Source: Bacteroidota bacterium
GTDB lineage: Bacteria; Bacteroidota; Bacteroidia; Chitinophagales; Chitinophagaceae
DNA: 64,000 bases
Direction: 5' to 3'
NCBI GenBank assembly: GCA_030706685.1
Contig: JAUZOA010000009.1
Coordinates: forward strand, 44,643 to 108,642
The first letter of the stretch is position 1. Each line of letters starts with the position of its first letter. The notes under the pieces are model-generated. The model searched no databases, was not told where the DNA came from, and saw nothing but the letters and a program-made list of their open reading frames with translations. The translations under genes were made by a program, and so were the position numbers. Of this stretch, positions 1 through 9,091 are shown piece by piece.

Positions 1-679
1 CAAAGATCACCGCCGATGGTTGCATACTACGGGTGATCGCGAATGTGCTATCCCATCCGTAATAATTTGTCCTGTCAATCTTTCTTAGTTCTCTTGCGCC
101 ACCATAGTAGCCATCGCCTCCATTGGCGCCATCATGCCATGAAATAAACAATGATCCGTAATTACTGTACAATTCTTTTAACTGCGCCCGGTAAATTGTG
201 ATATACCCTGGTATCCCATATTGCGGATTATTCCTGTCCCAGGGAGAACAATATACTCCTAATTGCATACCCAGTTTGTCGCAGGCTGCCCGGTATTCTT
301 TCATGATGTCCCCTTTACCGTTTTTCCAGGGACTCTTTGTGATATTATGTTCCGTAGTTTTTGTCGGCCAGAGACAAAGGCCATCATGATGCTTGGCCAC
401 CACTACCACGCCTTTGAAACCACCCGCTTTAGCGGCTCCGACGATTTGTTCAGCATTAAAATGAACAGGATTGAGAATGGCAGGATCTTCATCACCATAA
501 CCCCATTCTTTATCGGTATAGGTATCCACGCCGAAATGAATAAGGCAATACATTTCCATTTCATGCCATTTGAGTTGCGCCTTTGTTGGCAATGCTCCGT
601 AAGGTTTTGGCGGCGCCTGGCTGAATGCAAAGGAGTTTATAATAAAAGAGAAGGATATAGTTGCAACCAGTTTGTTCAT
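1..679 (-). CDS. GH29 alpha-L-fucosidase, N-terminal part (cut by window edge)
   Basis: I translated this minus-strand frame by hand because the ORF track omits it. It is open from an ATG at 679 to the window edge, giving about 226 residues. A signal peptide (MNKLVATISFSF..., cleavage near FAFSQA) is followed by the GH29 barrel start: LIHFGVDTYTDKEWG near residue 47 and the KHHDGLCLWP motif near 96, which in fucosidases contributes substrate-binding residues. WHDGA near 181 should contain the nucleophile Asp. Expected role: exo-removal of alpha-linked L-fucose from glycans in the periplasm. It is the last gene seen of the run GH35-GH20-TIM-barrel-GH29 and is separated from its upstream neighbour by an intergenic repeat. 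The C-terminal half, including any general acid and carbohydrate-binding domains, lies outside the window. Confidence 0.85.
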   Translation of the reverse strand, partial: MNKLVATISFSFIINSFAFSQAPPKPYGALPTKAQLKWHEMEMYCLIHFGVDTYTDKEWGYGDEDPAILNPVHFNAEQIVGAAKAGGFKGVVVVAKHHDGLCLWPTKTTEHNITKSPWKNGKGDIMKEYRAACDKLGMQLGVYCSPWDRNNPQYGIPGYITIYRAQLKELYSNYGSLFISWHDGANGGDGYYGGARELRKIDRTNYYGWDSTFAITRSMQPSAVIF

Positions 680-742
680 TTGTAAGTTTTAAAAATCGGG
701 TACTTCGGTACCCCATATTTAATTTCACTTTTAAATTTTCGT

Positions 743-836
743 GGACTAAAGCCCATATCCAGGAGAACTTTTTAAACCCCACCCTTAAGGCCGGGGTTAT
801 AAGATAAACCCTCTGCCCCGGGCTTTAGCCCGTTAG
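743..836. repeat. Intergenic inverted-repeat element, copy 1
   Basis: CTAAAGCCC (746-754) pairs with GGGCTTTAG (820-828). Inside is a weaker AACCCC/GGGGTT hairpin. The whole segment resembles the element at 3490-3581, so the same repeat flanks the hydrolase gene 853-3474 on both sides. Function unknown; it could affect mRNA processing or termination. Confidence 0.75.
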
Positions 837-852
837 TTGAGCAATAATATTT

Positions 853-3474
853 TCATTCCACCATTATTTCATCCATAAATATCCATGATTTTGTGCCTTT
901 AAATAAATATCCTTCCGGTATATCGCCAAAAGTTTCCGCGACCACCCGTATGTACCTCGCTTTTATCTCCTTATTGCCAATGATGAATGATCTCAGGCCG
1001 GGTTCTCCCATACGCGGCACTTCGTGATTCGTATAAGTATCTGCCCATTTAAAATCTTTTCCATTTTCCGATACAAAAACCGAAACCCTTGGCGGCAAAT
1101 AAATTCCGCTGTTAGGATCCAGTAAAAAATTAACCGTGACAGAATGAATGGTTTCGGCCTTTTGTAAATCGATTGTCGCGAGTACATCCTTTCCTGAAAA
1201 ACCCAGCCATTTATTGTCTTTAAAAGCTGTAGAGCCCATCATTCCATCAGTAAGCGATGAATTTCCCGATGCCGCGTATTGAGGGGCATATTGAGATTGC
1301 AGTGTGACAGGTTTACCCAAAGCCTTGCTGACAGGAATAAGGGAACTGGCCATCGCTACCTGCTTATCATGAACAAATAATCCTGCTTGTATGGTCGCAG
1401 CCTTATTAATTAAAAATGGTTGGGTATAGTTGATGAGGGTGCTATCGCCTATCCAATATTTTATTTCAGCATCCGCCACTGTAGAAGTTATGGAAACTTT
1501 CGCGACCCTGTCCTTACCGATGGAATAGCTTATCAATGGATCCGGTGTTACCTGTACCAAATCAAACCAGGCTGTTCCGGCGGTAAGCAGGTCAAAGTTT
1601 ATAATAGCGGCGGAAAAGGAAGAATCCGATTGGAATATAAAAGAATATTGCTGCCAGTCTTTTGTCAGCTTAAATATCTTCTCCTGTCCCGGGCCTTCCA
1701 CGCCAATACGGAATGAAGGCATTTTTTCCTGCTCCTTCGCTTTCGCCCAGATTGAAACTCTATAACTGTTCTTTGCTTTTATCACAATGGGTAATAGACG
1801 GATCTTGTCCCCGCTGCTATCAACCGGTGTTGTAAGCCGCAAGCTAAACATTCCATCAACGCTTTGTCTTGGATCAGCGAAGAAACTGGCTCCTGCGTCT
1901 TCCTTTCCCGGGAAACTTTTTTTGGTGTTGCTTCCAATCGGTAACCCGGGGCTTATTATTTTTTCAAAGCCGGGGTTTAGAGTCAGGTTACCCGGATAAA
2001 CTCCCGTTGATTCCTGTATTGTTTTTCCTTTAATAAGGTAAACTCTCGTTCCCAACGCGTCAATGATATCATTTAATTTACCATTCTTGAAGGTCAGTTC
2101 ACGATTCTCAAACCAGAGGGAAGCTGTCAATGATCCCTGCTGCTGATTTCCCTGGTTATTTATTTGAATACTGACCGGCTTAGGTTTGTTTTCCTTATTC
2201 ACTGCAATAACGAGGAGATCGCCATCATGAGAAAAGGACTTTGCTACAACCATAGAATCATTAGCGCTGATGGGCGTTGCTATTTCATCAGACAATAGAA
2301 AAGAAGCCATTTGATTCACTTCAACGGCTATATCGCTGCATACTGACCAGGCTGAAACGGCCTGGGGATTCAAGTTGCCGGCCGCATGTGTATAATATTG
2401 TATTGCTTTTACCCCGTTGATCAGGCCCAGGTAGGTCATCAGCCTTATTTCTTTTGCCGTTGGTTCCCTTGCCCACATTTCCTGCCCGCCAAAAGCTTGC
2501 GGCACCAGCCATATAGATTTTTCGTGACGGAAATCCAGGTTCATTTGGTTTACAAACTGCTCAACCATATTCAAAGGGCCCGGAACGGGGTAAGGATCGG
2601 TCATCGCGATGTCCATACAGTTACGGTACAAGGAGAATTTTGAAGGCAGCATAAAAACGATGGATACCGGGTGATAAGGATCTAATTCATGCACGATCCT
2701 GTAAGCCTTCTCCAATAAAGCAGGCGGCCGGCCTTGTCCATCCGGTTCATCGTTGATATACCATGAAAGTAAAGCCGGGTGGTCACGAAAAGCAATGATT
2801 TCTTTTTTCAATATCTCTTCTTTTTCTTCTTCACTCATAGCTAAACCCTTTGCTCCGTTATGGCCTGAGCCGATCAATGAATTGACACTGTATTGTACTC
2901 TCATCCCCAATCGTGCACAACGATCCATATATGCTTTGCGCTCTTCATAAGTTTCAGGAAGATTGGATTGATAAGGAGCGATCAAAGTAAAACCATGAGT
3001 GATCTCCTGTTCCGGCAGGCGCTCAACAGGCCTGCAATAGAAACCTACCGGGAAAAAAGGAAGTCCGTCAGCAATAAGCCCACCTGTCTGGAGATCAATT
3101 TTAACTTCGTTGGCTTTGGGCTGAAGACGGACAATATCAATCGCATTCTTTTGAATGATTACACCCTTATGGGAAATGCTATAAGTTAATTCTGTTTTAC
3201 CAGGGTCAAACTGGTTCAATGGCATTTTAATGTTTAGTAAATTATTTTTTATAACTCCTGATTCGGCAACCCGTTTATTGCCATTGAAAACAGATAAGAT
3301 ATATTCACTGGGAGACGGGAGGTGCGAAATTTCCGCGATAATGATCACCTCTTTTTCCGTTGTGTAATAATTGTATTTTGAAAACACTTTCGCTTCTTGT
3401 GCCTGTATACGGGTTTGATATAATGCAAACAGCAGCATCAACAAGAACTGCATTAGAAGATAAAATCTTTTCAT
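853..3474 (-). CDS. Secreted TIM-barrel glycoside hydrolase-like protein with C-terminal F5/8C (discoidin) domain
   Basis: An 873-residue protein with signal peptide (residues 1-25, ending IQAQ). Residues about 30-120 look like an Ig-like module. From about 125 a TIM-barrel begins (GLIADGLPFFPVGFYC), with WYINDEP at 238-244 where Glu243 fits a general acid of GH2/GH42-like clans. Residues about 660-705 resemble the chitobiase C-terminal beta domain (DAEIKYWIGD). The last about 150 residues are a discoidin-like carbohydrate-binding domain ending RYIRVVAETFG...IFMDEIMVE, as often found at the end of beta-hexosaminidases. It sits between GH20 and GH29 genes, so a role in trimming the same glycan is likely. 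I cannot assign a CAZy family; activity is inferred. The start has a plain ATG and a good signal peptide. Confidence 0.65.
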   Translation of the reverse strand: MKRFYLLMQFLLMLLFALYQTRIQAQEAKVFSKYNYYTTEKEVIIIAEISHLPSPSEYILSVFNGNKRVAESGVIKNNLLNIKMPLNQFDPGKTELTYSISHKGVIIQKNAIDIVRLQPKANEVKIDLQTGGLIADGLPFFPVGFYCRPVERLPEQEITHGFTLIAPYQSNLPETYEERKAYMDRCARLGMRVQYSVNSLIGSGHNGAKGLAMSEEEKEEILKKEIIAFRDHPALLSWYINDEPDGQGRPPALLEKAYRIVHELDPYHPVSIVFMLPSKFSLYRNCMDIAMTDPYPVPGPLNMVEQFVNQMNLDFRHEKSIWLVPQAFGGQEMWAREPTAKEIRLMTYLGLINGVKAIQYYTHAAGNLNPQAVSAWSVCSDIAVEVNQMASFLLSDEIATPISANDSMVVAKSFSHDGDLLVIAVNKENKPKPVSIQINNQGNQQQGSLTASLWFENRELTFKNGKLNDIIDALGTRVYLIKGKTIQESTGVYPGNLTLNPGFEKIISPGLPIGSNTKKSFPGKEDAGASFFADPRQSVDGMFSLRLTTPVDSSGDKIRLLPIVIKAKNSYRVSIWAKAKEQEKMPSFRIGVEGPGQEKIFKLTKDWQQYSFIFQSDSSFSAAIINFDLLTAGTAWFDLVQVTPDPLISYSIGKDRVAKVSITSTVADAEIKYWIGDSTLINYTQPFLINKAATIQAGLFVHDKQVAMASSLIPVSKALGKPVTLQSQYAPQYAASGNSSLTDGMMGSTAFKDNKWLGFSGKDVLATIDLQKAETIHSVTVNFLLDPNSGIYLPPRVSVFVSENGKDFKWADTYTNHEVPRMGEPGLRSFIIGNKEIKARYIRVVAETFGDIPEGYLFKGTKSWIFMDEIMVE

Positions 3475-3489
3475 ACTAAATTTTGTGTT

Positions 3490-3581
3490 GGGGGCTAAAG
3501 CCCATGTATGAAGAGGCTTTATAATCCCGGCCTTAAAGCCGGGATTATAAAATAAGGCCGCTACTACCGGGCTTTAGCCCC
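3490..3581. repeat. Intergenic inverted-repeat element, copy 2, overlapping the GH20 3' end
   Basis: Outer arms GGGGCTAAAGCCC (3491-3503) and GGGCTTTAGCCCC (3569-3581) are perfectly complementary. The inner hairpin ATAATCCCGGC (3521-3531)/GCCGGGATTAT (3538-3548) has a 6-nt loop. The right arm lies inside the GH20 reading frame and encodes its last residues (GAKAR-stop). Confidence 0.85.
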
Positions 3582-5924
3582 ATTAGCCGGGCAACAATAA
3601 TTTTTAAACCACTCAGCAGGAATTTCCTGCGGCTCCGATCCATTTTTGCTATACTGCAATTTCAATGTATAGCCTCCCCCGCCTTCTATAAAATCGAGCG
3701 CTATACTATGCAATCCTTTTTTTAGCGCCACCTGGCCATTCTTTTCCCTGGGCGCATGCATACCATCGTTATTGACAACTTCGCGGCCAGCTATCCGCAG
3801 CACGGCTCCATCATCGCTGGTAAGATAAAAACTATAGATCCCGTCTTCGGGCACATTTATATATCCCCTGTATTGCAAAGCGAAACTTGGCGCTTCGGCT
3901 TCTTTGGGAACGATTATACCCGGTACATTAGCAAACCCATCGGGTTTATCATTCGGGATAAGCGTTGTATTTTTAAAAAATTGTTTATACCAGTTGCAAA
4001 TCAGCCCGGCATTGGCAGCAGCAACCGGTTCTGCTTCAGCCAGGCTTTCTTTCCGGTAATGCAGGCTGTAAACATCTCCCCTTTCGCCATTTGCCCTGAA
4101 TGCCGCCAGCCTGATAGTTTGTGATTGACTGATCACCAAAGGTTCGGTTAACACGCTGGAACGTGTATCGGGCTGTGTATTATCCTGCGTGTACCTGATC
4201 GTCAGGTTGTGCAGTGGTTTTTCAATTGAAAGCGTATCCTTGTCTGTAAAAGCATAATTCTCCAGTAACGGCAGATCCGGCAAACGATAATTTACCTGCA
4301 ATAAATCAAGTCTTGTATAATGAACCATTAATCGTTGTAAATAAAATTTATAATCATTGCGATGGGTCCATAATCTTTCCGCAAGAGCGGTCATCCGTGG
4401 CATGATCATATAATCGGCGCGTTTTTCAGATGGGATTTGTTCCGACCATAGATTAGCCTGCGCGCCGGTAATATTCTTAGCTTCATCTTCGGTCAAGCCT
4501 GCGGGTACCGGGTCATAATGATACACGGCTGGTAAAGAGTTTTTATCAGGTTGTTCATTAAAGTATAAGGGATTCCCGGGTGTCATGATTACTTTATTCC
4601 CGTTTTTGGCCGCCATGACAGGCGCTTTCGGCACCCATGTTCTCCAATACATGATCACCGCGGTTTTGCTGATACCTCCTTCCAGTATTTCATCCCAGCC
4701 AATAAGGGTCCGGCCCTTTTCCCTGAAGAATTCTTCCATTTTGCGGATAAAATAACTTTGCAATTCCGCTGTGGTTTTCAATCCCTCTTTTGCCATCAAT
4801 GCTTTGCATTCATCAGACTTTGCCCAGAATGAGCGATCTACTTCATCACCGCCAATATGAATATACTGGCCGGGAAAAATATCCATGATCTCGGTAAATA
4901 CATCTTTGGCAAATTCAAAAGTCGTGGGAAGACATGGGCAGACCGGTATTGAAAACAATTCACCAAAAGCGCTTTTGCCATTACAACTTAAATAATTGTA
5001 GGCGTTGATGGCCGCCATCATGTGACCGGGCATATCAATTTCCGGTATGATATCAATATGCCTTGCCGCGGCATAAGCTACTACCTCTTTCATCTCCTGT
5101 TGCGTATAATAACCGCCATATAGAATTTTCCCGTTTTTATGAATGATATGACTGGCATCAATAATGAAATCAGGGTTATCTTTTGATCGTTCCATGCAGG
5201 CGGAATCCTGTTTATTGAAAGTTCTCCAGGCCCCTTCTTCCGTCAACCTGGGGTATTTTTTTATTTCGATCCTCCAGCCCTGGTCATCGGTAAGATGAAG
5301 ATGGAGTTTGTTGAACTTGTACAAGGCCATCAGGTCAATGAGCTTTTTAAGGTAGGCTACGGAAAAAAAATGTCTTGATACATCGAGGTGCATCCCCCGC
5401 CATGCATAGGCAGGCTCATCCTTTATCGTAACAGCGGGTAAGGAAAAACTCTTTTGCAGGGGTCCATTTTTTTTCTCAACAGAAGCCGGCAATAGTTGTC
5501 GTATTGTTTGTATTGCCATGAACATACCAGCCGGTGATTTCGCGCTCAGCGTTACCTGCCGGTTAGTGATGCTGAGATGATAACCTTCAGGCGCTGTTAC
5601 AGAAGTATCATATATCAACCGGATGGCGGAGCCCTTTGTGTTTGTACTTTGTTTTAATGGTCTGCCAAAACCGGGTGCAAAAAGTTCACTTAATATACCG
5701 GCTTCATTTTTAAAAAGATGATCAGCCGGTACAAGGATCACGGTCGCGGGAGTAACAATAAAATGACCCTGGCCCGATGCCAGGTTTGCCGGGTAAGGTA
5801 TGAGCGGGTATTGAATGACATCCTGCTGCGCATTGGCGGCGCCGTTGCAGGTAAACAGCAACCAACAGAAAACGCGGCCTATCCACCGGTTATATTTTTC
5901 CTTTATAATACTATTGCTCTGCAA
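3564..5924 (-). CDS. GH20 beta-N-acetylhexosaminidase with PA14 domain
   Basis: A 786-residue exported enzyme expected to release terminal beta-linked GlcNAc/GalNAc by substrate-assisted catalysis. After a signal peptide (about 1-33) comes the GH20b domain (about 35-165). The catalytic barrel (about 170-520) includes RGMHLDVSRHFF, HLHLTDDQGWR, EIDMPGH and the catalytic pair Asp360-Glu361 in HIGGDEVDRSFW. A chitobiase C-terminal fold follows at about 575-635, then a PA14 module at about 660-775 (DGIYSFYLTSDDGAVLRI), which may bind carbohydrate. Its 5' end overlaps the 3' end of the GH35 gene by 14 bp, so the two are co-transcribed. The extreme C-terminus (AKAR) is encoded by an intergenic repeat arm, suggesting the original stop codon was replaced. 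Confidence 0.93.
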   Translation of the reverse strand: MQSNSIIKEKYNRWIGRVFCWLLFTCNGAANAQQDVIQYPLIPYPANLASGQGHFIVTPATVILVPADHLFKNEAGILSELFAPGFGRPLKQSTNTKGSAIRLIYDTSVTAPEGYHLSITNRQVTLSAKSPAGMFMAIQTIRQLLPASVEKKNGPLQKSFSLPAVTIKDEPAYAWRGMHLDVSRHFFSVAYLKKLIDLMALYKFNKLHLHLTDDQGWRIEIKKYPRLTEEGAWRTFNKQDSACMERSKDNPDFIIDASHIIHKNGKILYGGYYTQQEMKEVVAYAAARHIDIIPEIDMPGHMMAAINAYNYLSCNGKSAFGELFSIPVCPCLPTTFEFAKDVFTEIMDIFPGQYIHIGGDEVDRSFWAKSDECKALMAKEGLKTTAELQSYFIRKMEEFFREKGRTLIGWDEILEGGISKTAVIMYWRTWVPKAPVMAAKNGNKVIMTPGNPLYFNEQPDKNSLPAVYHYDPVPAGLTEDEAKNITGAQANLWSEQIPSEKRADYMIMPRMTALAERLWTHRNDYKFYLQRLMVHYTRLDLLQVNYRLPDLPLLENYAFTDKDTLSIEKPLHNLTIRYTQDNTQPDTRSSVLTEPLVISQSQTIRLAAFRANGERGDVYSLHYRKESLAEAEPVAAANAGLICNWYKQFFKNTTLIPNDKPDGFANVPGIIVPKEAEAPSFALQYRGYINVPEDGIYSFYLTSDDGAVLRIAGREVVNNDGMHAPREKNGQVALKKGLHSIALDFIEGGGGYTLKLQYSKNGSEPQEIPAEWFKNYCCPANGAKAR

Positions 5925-7755
5925 CGGTCAATTGATTTAAAATAGGATCCTGCAATGCAGTTAATGAAGTATGCCCTTGTTTTAATTCATCAAAAACTAC
6001 TATTTCATTCACTCCTTTTTTCAACCATCCTGCCGGTACATACAGTGTTTGTTGCGGGCCTGTTTGCCAGTACTTGCCAATGTTCAGCCCGTTCAAAAAA
6101 ACAAAGCCCTTGCCAAAAGAGCGCATATCCAGGTATGTGTCACCTGTTTCAGTCAGCGTAAAATATCCCTTGTATAAGCCGGGTTGGGACCCGGGCGTTT
6201 TCACTTTGAATTTAATAGTATTCAAATCGCTGAACGGGAAGCTGTACATTTTCCAGTCAGCTATTTCAGTACCGTTTAAAGTAACTCTTTGCAGGATGCC
6301 TTTGCGATTATCTGTTAAATAGGGGCCATAATTAATACGACCGTTGTTTTCAACCCATATATCCAGCATCGCATTTTGCAGAATATCGTTCAGTAACAAT
6401 GAATCTTGTTTGAGTCTCCTGTCCAGTATACCCGCTTGCTTACCATTGATATAAATAATAGCATAATCTCTTAGCCCCCCGATTTTTAAATAGCCCGGTT
6501 TTGCCTGTTTAATAACGGAGCGATATAAAACAAAACCATAGGCCTGGTCAATGGCTTCGAAGCATAGTGGTGTTTTGGATAAAACAGGTTTGGGCAGATT
6601 GTCAAACACGCCGGCGAATTGTGTGAACAAGATATTTGTAATGGCAATTGTTTTTTTCTTCACCGGCACCGCAGGTAAGGTTGATCCGGGTGGTAAATGC
6701 TTCGCTATTATTTCCCGGAACTTAAAATACTTTTCTGTAGGGTTGCCCGCTTCATCCAGTGGCGCATCATAATCATAACTGGAAACCTGTGGCGCATAAG
6801 GCTGATCAATGTTCATATTGGCCCCGTTCATAAAATCGCGGGTAGTGCCGCCGTGAAAAACATACATATTGACGGATATGCCCGCGCTTAAAATTTTATC
6901 TAATTTCTCCGCTTCCTTATCTGCCACGCCTTTTGCATGTCGTTTACCCCATTGATCAAACCAGCCGGGATACCATTCTGCTACATAATAAGGGCCTTCC
7001 CCTTCATGGTATTTATTGATTACTGCTTTCACTTCAGCCGGATCTTCCAGTCCATTTACCGCAGGCAGGTAACCAGGTAAATATCCGTTGGCCATTTTAT
7101 CGGCGCCATCACAGGTAAATAAGACTCCGTCAAAACCGGCATTCCTGAATAATTGCCGGTTCATGTCAAGGTACGTTTTATCATTGCTGTAAGAGCCGTA
7201 TTCATTTTCGATCTGTACCATCAATATATTGCCGCCATGCGTTACTAAAAGCGGGACTAATTGTTTTGCTAATTGCAGGATGTATTGAGCATAGGCCCCG
7301 GTAAACCGCTTATCCCTGCTTCTCACCTTAACCGTGCTGTCTTTAAGCAGCCACCAGGGATAACCACCGAACTCCCATTCGGCACAAACATAAGGGCTTG
7401 GGCGCAATACAACCCACAAGCCCTCTTCCCTGGCAATTTGTATAAAGGCGGCTATATTATTGTTATCGCTAAAATCATATTTACCGGGGAAAGGCTCATG
7501 AGCATTCCAGAAAACATAGGTACCGATTGTGTTCAGGCCCATCGCTTTTGCCATCTTCATCCTGTCTCTCCAATATTCTTTAGGGATGCGGGTATAATGC
7601 ATTTCGCCCGATATCATTTGAAAAGGCTTGCCATCCAGCAGGAAAGCCGTGTCGCCCAGTGAAAAACTATGTTGTTGTGTTTGGGCCGAAGCGGGTCTGT
7701 AAGCTGATGGCCCCATCATCAGAATAAAAACCAGGCTGATCCGATATATCATCAT
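5911..7755 (-). CDS. GH35 beta-galactosidase
   Basis: A 614-residue exported enzyme that should remove terminal beta-galactose with retention. Signal peptide 1-24 (ASAQ). The barrel shows the family start (FLLDGKPFQMISGEMHYTRIP), WNAHEP, and the acid/base Glu185 in VQIENEYGSY. The probable nucleophile is Glu260 in YVAEWYPGWFDQWG. Jelly-roll domains fill the C-terminal third (GKGFVFLNGLNIGKYW, near 560). It is the first gene of the hydrolase group and follows a 275-bp gap carrying a perfect inverted repeat. It overlaps the GH20 gene, so Gal then GlcNAc removal would be produced together, as suits N-acetyllactosamine antennae. Confidence 0.93.
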   Translation of the reverse strand: MMIYRISLVFILMMGPSAYRPASAQTQQHSFSLGDTAFLLDGKPFQMISGEMHYTRIPKEYWRDRMKMAKAMGLNTIGTYVFWNAHEPFPGKYDFSDNNNIAAFIQIAREEGLWVVLRPSPYVCAEWEFGGYPWWLLKDSTVKVRSRDKRFTGAYAQYILQLAKQLVPLLVTHGGNILMVQIENEYGSYSNDKTYLDMNRQLFRNAGFDGVLFTCDGADKMANGYLPGYLPAVNGLEDPAEVKAVINKYHEGEGPYYVAEWYPGWFDQWGKRHAKGVADKEAEKLDKILSAGISVNMYVFHGGTTRDFMNGANMNIDQPYAPQVSSYDYDAPLDEAGNPTEKYFKFREIIAKHLPPGSTLPAVPVKKKTIAITNILFTQFAGVFDNLPKPVLSKTPLCFEAIDQAYGFVLYRSVIKQAKPGYLKIGGLRDYAIIYINGKQAGILDRRLKQDSLLLNDILQNAMLDIWVENNGRINYGPYLTDNRKGILQRVTLNGTEIADWKMYSFPFSDLNTIKFKVKTPGSQPGLYKGYFTLTETGDTYLDMRSFGKGFVFLNGLNIGKYWQTGPQQTLYVPAGWLKKGVNEIVVFDELKQGHTSLTALQDPILNQLTVAEQ

Positions 7756-7824
7756 GAGTAACTATTATTCAGGAAGTGCTAATTTACGAGGCATAACTAT
7801 TATTTACTATTGCCACTAAAAACA

Positions 7825-7857
7825 GTTAACTGGTATTGCAAAAGCAAACCAGTTAAC
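7825..7857. promoter_or_regulatory. Perfect inverted repeat upstream of the GH35 gene, candidate operator
   Basis: GTTAACTGGT (7825-7834) and ACCAGTTAAC (7848-7857) are complementary over 10 bp with a 13-nt spacer, ending 70 bp before the GH35 start. A 13-bp direct repeat, AAAAGCAAACCAG, overlaps its right arm (7840-7852) and recurs at 8008-8020. The location fits a second promoter for the hydrolase genes. The binding protein is unknown; an mRNA hairpin is the alternative. Confidence 0.4.
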
Positions 7858-8030
7858 CATGCTTATAAACGACTGCTTGCTTCCTGCCGATAATTGCCTG
7901 TGCTTAATGACTAATCACCAGGTAAAGACTTTGCTGAAATATATCCGGTTAAAATTGCTGCATCTTTCTTAACTATCCGGGCCTGAACCTGGTGAAAGTC
8001 ATGGCTAAAAAGCAAACCAGAGCCTCACTC

Positions 8031-9035
8031 TTATTGTACAGCATTTACTTCCCCAAAGCCTACCCTGCTGCCGCTCACCCATGCCGAAATATCAAACCTG
8101 AAATATTGAGCCGTTGGCGGAGCAAGGAAGTTCACTCCTTTCAGATCAGGGCTGGCAGCGGTTGATCCTGTTGCCGGGCCTGTCCCTTTCCATATTCCCT
8201 GTACCGTCCATGTCACATTATCATTGCTTGTAGAAATGGTCATCTGCGTTGCATTTTCCGATGCGGATACATAATTGGGAACAATTTGAAATCCCTTTAC
8301 CGTTTGCTGGCTTCCCAGATTGATGATCGCCCATTTCGCAGCTGTAGAACTATTACTGGATCTCCAGGATGTACTGTTATTCCCATCTATCATGGCGGGT
8401 CCAAGTGCTCCTGAAGTGGTATTACTTACTGTCACGCTCCAGGCTGTTCTGCTCATCAGGGTCCCGGTCAATGATGTCTGGACCGAGTCTACATTCGTAT
8501 ATATGTATGGAACATATAAATAAGCAGTAGCCTTGTTGGTACTGATGCCTACACCTTTATCTTCGCTCCCGATTTTTGTAACGGTAAGCGGCAGCACATA
8601 CCCATTCGTATCTGTAAGCGCGCGGACATTCGTGATTTCAATTTTAATCGGGTCTGATGCCAGCGTACCGGCATTTATTTTATGCTGGTAGCCGCTGACT
8701 GTATACGTATTTGCCGGCAGCAACAAACATTTTTTATTATTATCCTTGTTGAATTGACCGACAAACCGGTCATCCGGGTAGATATATACATCCACATCTG
8801 CAGGAACTTCGCGGGTGGAATATACAGGTATTTCAAAAGAAGTCTTGCCCCAGATAGATATGGGAGTTTGTGTTAAAGACGCAGCTATTGTATTATTGGC
8901 CGTACCAAAATCACCCTGGACAAATACCAGGAGTTCTTTTGATTCAAGCACATCTTTTTTACAGGAGCTTAAAAGTACCAGGGCAGTTAGTCCTAATAGC
9001 TGAATGCTTTTATTGAAAAGGTTTATCTTTCTCAT
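8031..9035 (-). CDS. DUF1735 (BT_3987-like N-terminal) lipoprotein with F5/8C domain
   Basis: The ORF-track start is GTG. I use the ATG at 9035, giving 334 residues with a lipoprotein signal peptide (MRKINLFNKS...VLLSSCKKD). The middle, about residues 30-165, has the DUF1735 pattern with two repeated beta-sandwich-like segments (ISIWGKTSFEIPVYSTRE; VTKIGSEDKGVGIS). About residues 190-334 form a discoidin-like domain (GPAMIDGNNSTSWRSSNS, then YFRFDISAW near the end). Expected role: a surface glycan-binding protein tethered to the outer membrane beside SusC/SusD. It is the last gene of the block that also contains GH18 and DUF1735-LamG. No catalytic residues are evident. Confidence 0.82.
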   Translation of the reverse strand: MRKINLFNKSIQLLGLTALVLLSSCKKDVLESKELLVFVQGDFGTANNTIAASLTQTPISIWGKTSFEIPVYSTREVPADVDVYIYPDDRFVGQFNKDNNKKCLLLPANTYTVSGYQHKINAGTLASDPIKIEITNVRALTDTNGYVLPLTVTKIGSEDKGVGISTNKATAYLYVPYIYTNVDSVQTSLTGTLMSRTAWSVTVSNTTSGALGPAMIDGNNSTSWRSSNSSTAAKWAIINLGSQQTVKGFQIVPNYVSASENATQMTISTSNDNVTWTVQGIWKGTGPATGSTAASPDLKGVNFLAPPTAQYFRFDISAWVSGSRVGFGEVNAVQ

Positions 9036-9091
9036 ACCTTCTTTTTTAATTTCATAAAAGTTTATTTGCACCTTCTACCATCCGCGCAGTT

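Noticed and set aside
263-685. 140-residue plus-strand ORF over the GH29 gene
   Set aside because: It is antisense to a clear fucosidase frame with signal peptide and motifs.
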